Shown: positions 6,738 through 9,761 of the stretch, one piece after another
Position numbering within the stretch: the stretch's first letter is position 1
How the letters are laid out: each line of letters opens with the position of its first letter
Assembly: GCA_937934465.1 (NCBI GenBank)
Contig: CALGZO010000143.1
Location: 1 to 9,761 of the forward strand
Reading direction: 5' to 3'
Source: an uncultured Fimbriimonadales bacterium
Lineage (GTDB): Bacteria > Armatimonadota > Fimbriimonadia > Fimbriimonadales > GBS-DC
Length of the DNA: 9,761 bases
Translations under genes and position numbers: made by a program
Notes under the pieces: model-generated
Seen by the model: the letters and a program-made list of their open reading frames with translations, nothing else
Told to the model about the DNA's origin: nothing
Databases searched by the model: none

Positions 6738-7328
6738 TCAGTCCACTTCTGGCTGCACCTGATACGCAAGGAGTATAGCGTCGGCGACTTCGACGAGCGA
6801 TTTGCCCGTCTGCTCGGCGGTCTGTTGCAGGCGTCGGAAGGCTTCCTCTTCCGAGAGACCGAGTTGCTGCATTAGCGTGCGTTTGGCGCGTCCGATGCGG
6901 CGGCGTGCGCGCATCTCTTGCTCCAAGTGCAGCGTTTGAGTCTCTAACGCTTTGAGCTCGCGATAGCGGCTCACCGCCACCTGAATTGCGGGGGCGAGGT
7001 CGGCTTCCCGAAACGGCTTGACTAAGTAGCCCAGCACGCCTGCCCGATCCGCGCCCGCAATCATTTCAGGTTCACTGTATGCCGTGAGGATTAGCACAGG
7101 CGCGATGCGCTCCTTTGCCAGCCGTCGCGAGAGTTCAATCCCGTCCATTTCGGGCATCATAATGTCGGCAATCACGAGGTCGGGTTGTAGGGTGCGTGCG
7201 AGTTCCAGCGCGTCCCTGCCGTTGTCCGCTTCGCCCACGACGACATGCCCCATCGCCTCCAGCATCGTTTTCAGGTCGAGGCGAATCACGGGTTCATCGT
7301 CCACAATCAGCACGCGATAGGCTTTCAT
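6738..7328 (-). CDS. response regulator with C-terminal ANTAR RNA-binding domain
   Basis: This 196-aa protein has a CheY-like receiver joined by a short coiled coil to an ANTAR domain, the layout of PdtaR/AmiR-NasR-type regulators. These act after phosphorylation by binding paired RNA hairpins and preventing transcription termination. Receiver residues are all present: Asp10/Asp11, phospho-acceptor Asp55 in IADIMMPEMDG, Thr82 in LTAYS, Lys104 in YLVKPF. A helical linker (about 122-143) leads to the ANTAR segment IGRAKRTLMQQLGLSEEEAF (145-164) with RLQQTAEQTGKSLVEVADAIL to residue 186. The ATG overlaps the TGA of the Nif3-like gene as ATGA, and AGGAGG six bases upstream lies inside that gene, so the two are cotranscribed and probably translationally coupled. 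No sensor kinase and no matching ANTAR target RNA were found in the window. Confidence 0.93.
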   Translation of the reverse strand: MKAYRVLIVDDEPVIRLDLKTMLEAMGHVVVGEADNGRDALELARTLQPDLVIADIMMPEMDGIELSRRLAKERIAPVLILTAYSEPEMIAGADRAGVLGYLVKPFREADLAPAIQVAVSRYRELKALETQTLHLEQEMRARRRIGRAKRTLMQQLGLSEEEAFRRLQQTAEQTGKSLVEVADAILLAYQVQPEVD

Positions 7329-8416
7329 TCTCCACCTCCTGCGAAGAAGACCTCCACGCCGCGCGGTTGCAGGTACTCGCGCAGGCGTTCGGCTAAGCGT
7401 TGTGTGCCGGGCGTCTCGGTCTCGGAGTGCCCGCCCTCAAGCAGTACGACATCCCGCGCCCACGCTTCCCAAGTGTGATGGTGGCGCACTTCGCCTGTGA
7501 GGAGCGCGTCGGCGTGGGCGCGTTGCGCATCGGGCAGGTAATCGCCGCCCGAGCCGCCCACCACCGCGAGCGTGCGTATCACTTTGCTGGGCTTGCCGTA
7601 CACGCGCACATAGGGATTGCCGAGCTTCTCGGCGAGGTAATCGCGCAGTTCGCTGGCGAGCATCGGTTTCGGCAGCGCGCCCACACGCCCCAGCGCGTGC
7701 TGAGATTGCGTGTGCAGCGGATACACATCGTAAGCGACCTCTTCGTAAGGGTGGGCGCGCAGCATCGCCTGTATCACAGGGCGCAGCCGCTCGGCGGGAA
7801 CGAGCATCTCGATGCGCATCTCGTCGGCGTGTTCGCGTTTGCCCACCTGCCCCAGATAAGGGTTCGCGCCCTCCATCGGCTCGTAAGTGCCCGTGCCTGC
7901 CGTGTAGAACGCGCAGCGACGATACAGCCCAATCACGCCTGCGCCGGCGTTCGCCATCGCGTCAATCACGGCGTCGATGTGCTCAGTCGGGGTGAACACG
8001 GCGATTTTGTATTCCTGTCGCGTGGGTCCCTCGCCGAACGGGCGCGCCTCCGCCAGCCCCACCTGTTCCGCCAGCGTATCGTTAATCCCGCCCGGCGCGA
8101 CATCCCAGTTGGTATGCACGGCAATCAGGGCGATTTTCGCCTCGCACAACGCCTGCACCGCCATCCCCACAGGGTCGTCGAAGCGCACTGTGTTGAGCGG
8201 ACGGAAGATGAGCGGATGATGCGTCACCAGCAGTTGGCACTCGCGGTAGCGGGCGTTGGCGACGGTGCGCGGGTCGGGGTCTAACGCCGCCAGCACGCGC
8301 TCCACGCGCTGGTTCGGGTCGCCGATTTGCAGCCCGATGGGATCGTTCGGGAACGCCCACTGCGGCGGGGCGATTTCGTTCAGATAGCCCAGCACTTCGC
8401 GTACCGTCGTCGCCAT
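7325..8416 (-). CDS. Nif3-like dinuclear metal center hexameric protein (YqfO type)
   Basis: This 363-aa protein belongs to the NIF3/YbgI/YqfO family, toroidal hexamers with a two-metal site. The family is sometimes named GTP cyclohydrolase 1 type 2 homolog, but its physiological reaction remains unsettled. The metal ligands are visible: His66/His67 in VTHHPL, His101 and Asp105 in HTNWD, and His330 with Glu334 in GGHSETE. Between the two halves is a CutA/PII-like insert (about 135-235, from EYKIAVFTPTEHI to HPYEEVAYDVYPL), diagnostic of the longer YqfO form. The start is set at the ATG at 8416 because MATTVREVLGYLNEIAP is the usual N-terminus. An in-frame extension to 8518 is Cys/Trp-rich, unlike the family, and would cover the promoter. 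No ribosome site precedes 8416, but a TACAAT box ends nine bases upstream, which predicts a leaderless mRNA. The TGA overlaps the downstream regulator's ATG. Confidence 0.93.
   Translation of the reverse strand: MATTVREVLGYLNEIAPPQWAFPNDPIGLQIGDPNQRVERVLAALDPDPRTVANARYRECQLLVTHHPLIFRPLNTVRFDDPVGMAVQALCEAKIALIAVHTNWDVAPGGINDTLAEQVGLAEARPFGEGPTRQEYKIAVFTPTEHIDAVIDAMANAGAGVIGLYRRCAFYTAGTGTYEPMEGANPYLGQVGKREHADEMRIEMLVPAERLRPVIQAMLRAHPYEEVAYDVYPLHTQSQHALGRVGALPKPMLASELRDYLAEKLGNPYVRVYGKPSKVIRTLAVVGGSGGDYLPDAQRAHADALLTGEVRHHHTWEAWARDVVLLEGGHSETETPGTQRLAERLREYLQPRGVEVFFAGGGE
7335..7340 (-). promoter_or_regulatory. ribosome site for the ANTAR regulator, inside the nif3-like gene
   Basis: AGGAGG on the minus strand (7340-7335) is six bases before the ATG at 7328. 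It is built into the last Gly codons of the Nif3-like gene, so the regulator is translated from the same mRNA. Confidence 0.75.
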
Positions 8417-8425
8417 AACGCTGGA

Positions 8426-8431
8426 ATTGTA
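8426..8431 (-). promoter_or_regulatory. -10 box of the nif3-like gene, predicted leaderless
   Basis: TACAAT on the minus strand (8431-8426) ends nine bases before the ATG at 8416. Transcription normally begins about seven bases after the box, so the RNA would start only two or three bases before the ATG. This agrees with the lack of any ribosome site. The best -35 candidate, TTATAC, lies 19 bp away inside the opposing TATAAT element and is weak. Confidence 0.5.
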
Positions 8432-8457
8432 CCCATCTCCCACACGGGGGGTATAAT
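8427..8457 (+). promoter_or_regulatory. orphan plus-strand promoter opposite nif3
   Basis: A perfect TATAAT (8452-8457) has TTGTAC (8427-8432) 19 bp upstream. It points rightwards, away from the nif3-like gene, but no intact plus-strand gene follows before the minus-strand membrane protein. It overlaps the nif3 promoter almost symmetrically. Confidence 0.4.
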
Positions 8458-8460
8458 CGT

Positions 8461-8625
8461 GGCAGCAACAGCAATCAAACCCACTCGCAAGCGCAACCCA
8501 CACCCACGCCCGACACACTACACGACATCCACGCTATTGCGCCAGAGACCGCGCCCGCGCCTGAAGTCCCCCCGCCAATCCAGTGCCACGACGCGGCGGC
8601 GTGGCTGCAGGGCGAGGCGAGCGTC
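8461..8625 (+). pseudogene. possible gene remnant behind the orphan promoter
   Basis: The 165 nt between the nif3 promoter and the membrane-protein stop has no intact gene. One plus-strand frame (codons from 8461) is open and looks coding: GC-rich third positions, few G at second positions, and a composition like a Pro-rich linker (PTPTPD, PETAPAPEVPPP) followed by IQCHDAAAWLQGEASVSWL. The last part loosely resembles the start of a rhodanese domain, which is a guess. There is no ATG, GTG or TTG in this frame near the promoter, and beyond 8626 the frame only mirrors the opposite gene. It may be the 5' part of a gene truncated by rearrangement, or chance. Confidence 0.25.
8585..8605 (-). terminator. 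weak hairpin after the membrane-protein gene
   Basis: GCCACG (8585-8590) and CGTGGC (8600-8605) form a 6-bp GC-rich stem with a 9-nt loop, about 20 bases past the stop of the membrane-protein gene. No T-tract follows, so this could be chance in GC-rich DNA. Confidence 0.2.
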
Positions 8626-9021
8626 TCATGGCTCGGCGGCTTCCCACTGGCTTGGCGGATTCTTGCTCAGCCCTATCCAGCAGAGCCGTCCGATGATTAT
8701 GCCGAGCGCCGCGGTAAGCGCAATCAGCCAGCGCGGATGCATCCCAAACAGGCGCGGCGCGTTCGCCAGCATCTCGTCGGGCATCAACGGCGCGCTCAGC
8801 AACGCGAACAGCCCCGTCACCATCGTGAACACCGACATCGTAATCAGAAACACCCAGCCGAGTGTCAGGCGCATGAAGGTGAAAATCCCGCCCAGCACCT
8901 GAATCGTTGCAAAAAAGCGCAAGCTGAACGGCGTGGGCGCGTCTTTCGCTAACGCCGTCCACCAGATGCTCGCGCCTATCAACAGCCAAAAGAGCGCAAT
9001 CACGCGCGTTGCGGTCGTCAT
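8626..9021 (-). CDS. small membrane protein with four predicted helices
   Basis: I do not recognise the family. From the ATG at 9021 the protein has 131 residues and four hydrophobic segments: about 6-24 (RVIALFWLLIGASIWWTAL), 36-50, 53-76 (TLGWVFLITMSVFTMVTGLF) and 97-117 (RWLIALTAALGIIIGRLCWI). A short polar loop, MPDEMLANAPRLFGMHPR, precedes the last helix, and the C-terminal tail ends QWEAAEP. Four helices in about 130 residues recall small integral-membrane proteins of unknown function. No catalytic motif is visible. A GTG at 9069 would add 16 residues, but that stretch forms strong RNA hairpins and looks like leader. Neither start has a clear ribosome site. Hydrophobic helices in this frame and the mirror-like reverse frames support coding. 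Confidence 0.65.
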   Translation of the reverse strand: MTTATRVIALFWLLIGASIWWTALAKDAPTPFSLRFFATIQVLGGIFTFMRLTLGWVFLITMSVFTMVTGLFALLSAPLMPDEMLANAPRLFGMHPRWLIALTAALGIIIGRLCWIGLSKNPPSQWEAAEP

Positions 9022-9036
9022 CGTTTGTGGGGTCCG

Positions 9037-9066
9037 AGCAAGTAGAGCTTGCTTGGCGTCGCAAGC
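9037..9066 (-). promoter_or_regulatory. two mutually exclusive hairpins in the leader of the membrane-protein gene
   Basis: On the minus strand GCTTG (9066-9062) pairs with CAAGC (9055-9051) around a 6-nt loop. AGCAAG (9053-9048) pairs with CTTGCT (9042-9037) around a 5-nt loop, and the second stem can extend to CC/GG past one mismatch. The stems share bases 9053-9051, so only one can form at a time. They lie between the probable transcription start (about 9083) and the ATG at 9021. An attenuator-like role is inference. Confidence 0.35.
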
Positions 9067-9072
9067 CACATC

Positions 9073-9095
9073 TGTCGTCGGACGACAAGAGTATA
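9073..9095 (-). promoter_or_regulatory. -10 box with overlapping operator-like palindrome
   Basis: On the minus strand TATACT (9095-9090) is a good -10 box for the membrane-protein gene, though no convincing -35 is seen at the usual distance. Two bases after it lies a perfect palindrome with 7-bp arms, TGTCGTC and GACGACA, around one central base (9073-9087). It covers the expected transcription start, a common place for a repressor operator. Confidence 0.4.
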
Positions 9096-9123
9096 CCCCC
9101 TGCTAAGGGTACAAATCTTGAGT

Positions 9124-9476
9124 TCACGCAGCTTTTGAGCGCAATGCGATGTGCCTCCCCCCCTTCGTGGCGTCGCCAACCGTACCGTCGTCGTCTCCGC
9201 CGACGAATATTGCTTGGACAGGTCTGATACCGTTCGTACAGGGCGGGCGTCTGCGTGATTTCCACGCCGTGCGCGCAGATGCGCTGCCACCTATCCATCG
9301 CATCGGAGGCAGCGTCAGGTCTGCCCGCTGGAAAAAACTCCAACAGCCTCCGCTCACACTTGATAGATGACGCATCCTGTCTGCTCCAGTGCGAGGCGCA
9401 AGCCGAGAACGCGCTCGTAAAACGCGCGTATCGCAGCCCAGTTCAGCGCTGGCAAAAGCGCGATAAACTCCAAAAT
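9124..9476 (-). pseudogene. decayed VOC (glyoxalase/bleomycin-resistance) family gene
   Basis: Three reading frames together spell a vicinal-oxygen-chelate family protein. Frame 1 (about 9476-9357) gives LEFIALLPALNWAAIRAFYE then RVLGLRLALEQTGCVIYQV, the typical N-terminal beta-alpha-beta unit, and stops with TGA at 9356-9354. Frame 2 (about 9355-9225) continues ERRLLEFFPAGRPDAASDAM and RICAHGVEITQTPALYERYQ, matching the second unit with its AxGVxI motif. Frame 3 (about 9228-9172) continues PVQAIFVGGDDDG, matching the usual AFFxDPDGYxVE end, and runs to a stop at 9124. Both shifts equal one extra or two missing bases. AGGAG lies six bases before ATT (9476-9474), exactly where an ATG would be expected, so the start may also be lost, although TTG at 9473 could serve. 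I infer a dead gene; the 3' limit is approximate. Confidence 0.6.
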
Positions 9477-9716
9477 CGTTCGCTCCTGAAGGGCGGCGCA
9501 CCTGCTTCCCCTCTCAGTGCCTCTCAGTACCCCCCTCTCGCGCTCTCTATTTTTGACTAACCGTTCGTTCGACGACACTTGAAACGACGAAATACTACCT
9601 GTTGGGCTTTGCACGACTGCACACACACCACATCCTGTATGCCAAAAACCCAAAATGCGTCGATCGCCGACTTTTTGCCACTTGAGTTCAAATCCACAGC
9701 CGATCGACGACACCCC
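9477..9716. other. intergenic region with short repeats, no gene seen
   Basis: About 240 nt of lower-GC sequence lies between the VOC relic and the rightward promoter. Frames on both strands have irregular composition and no recognisable protein. It holds a 10-bp-spaced direct repeat CCTCTCAGT (9510-9518, 9520-9528) and a 9-bp inverted repeat, CGTCGATCG (9658-9666) and CGATCGACG (9701-9709). The CGATCG cores of the inverted repeat are 40 bp apart. Confidence 0.5.
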
Positions 9717-9746
9717 TTGACTTCACCGACAACGATAGGGTATAGT
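9717..9746 (+). promoter_or_regulatory. sigma70-type promoter reading out of the window
   Basis: TTGACT (9717-9722) and TATAGT (9741-9746) are separated by 18 bp, each one base from consensus. Transcription would start near 9753, so the gene served lies to the right of the window. The CGATCG inverted repeat ends eight bases before the -35 box. Confidence 0.65.
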
Positions 9747-9761
9747 ATTGCCGTCAACGCA

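Noticed and set aside
7400..8284. 294-aa plus-strand frame opposite the nif3-like gene
   Set aside because: Arg/His/Ala-rich mirror frame. The minus strand carries the intact metal-binding motifs.
8417..8518. Upstream extension of the nif3-like protein
   Set aside because: The added residues are Cys/Trp/Val-rich, unlike the family, and the promoter elements lie within this stretch.
9037..9066. ANTAR-target RNA (paired hexaloop hairpins) in the membrane-protein leader
   Set aside because: The loops are CGACGC and CTCTA. They lack A at position 1 and G at position 4, one has five bases, and the stems overlap, so this does not match the known motif.
8534..9343. A 269-aa minus-strand frame treated as one gene
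   Set aside because: Only its first 40 residues resemble a protein (the middle of the VOC relic). The rest is Arg-rich and overlaps the membrane-protein gene in another frame.

Overview
The window is ordinary-looking bacterial chromosomal DNA. It is fairly GC-rich, with many GCGC-type codons, sigma70-like TATAAT boxes and strong AGGAGG ribosome sites. The gene set is a Uma2/DUF820 protein with a coiled-coil tail, a DUF1800 protein, a one-chain SecDF, an ANTAR response regulator and a YqfO-type Nif3 protein. This fits a free-living, possibly thermophilic lineage such as Armatimonadota, Chloroflexota or a relative. That placement is inference from family knowledge, as there is no rRNA or marker tree to confirm it.

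Layout. Positions 41-826 (+) hold a Uma2-type PD-(D/E)XK protein. It converges on a DUF1800 gene at 870-2249 (-). A divergent intergenic region (2250-2357) carries a clear promoter for secDF (2358-5045, +, TTG start). secDF is followed, with a one-base stop/start overlap, by a TetA-like MFS exporter (5045-6250, +). A minus-strand cluster then reads right to left: nif3/yqfO-like (7325-8416), an ANTAR response regulator (6738-7328, overlapping by ATGA) and a small exported OB-fold protein (6259-6651). The nif3 promoter lies so close to its ATG that the mRNA is predicted to be leaderless. Further right is a small four-helix membrane protein (8626-9021, -) with an operator-like palindrome and alternative hairpins in its leader. 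Next comes a decayed VOC/glyoxalase-type gene (about 9124-9476, -), broken by two frameshifts and a possible start-codon loss. The last stretch is a lower-GC intergenic region ending in a good plus-strand promoter (9717-9746) for a gene outside the window.

How the parts work together. secDF and the exporter form one envelope/transport transcription unit. nif3, the response regulator and the OB-fold gene form a second probable unit, but no histidine kinase is present to signal to the regulator. The right end (8417-9761) is the most degraded part. It holds the VOC relic and a plus-strand coding-like stretch behind an orphan TATAAT box that has no usable start codon. I see no CRISPR array, insertion sequence, tRNA, rRNA, defence cluster or recognisable new multi-gene system. 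The points most worth following are the gene relics, the symmetric divergent promoter with a leaderless gene, the tandem repeat inserted in SecF, and the leader structure of the small membrane protein.
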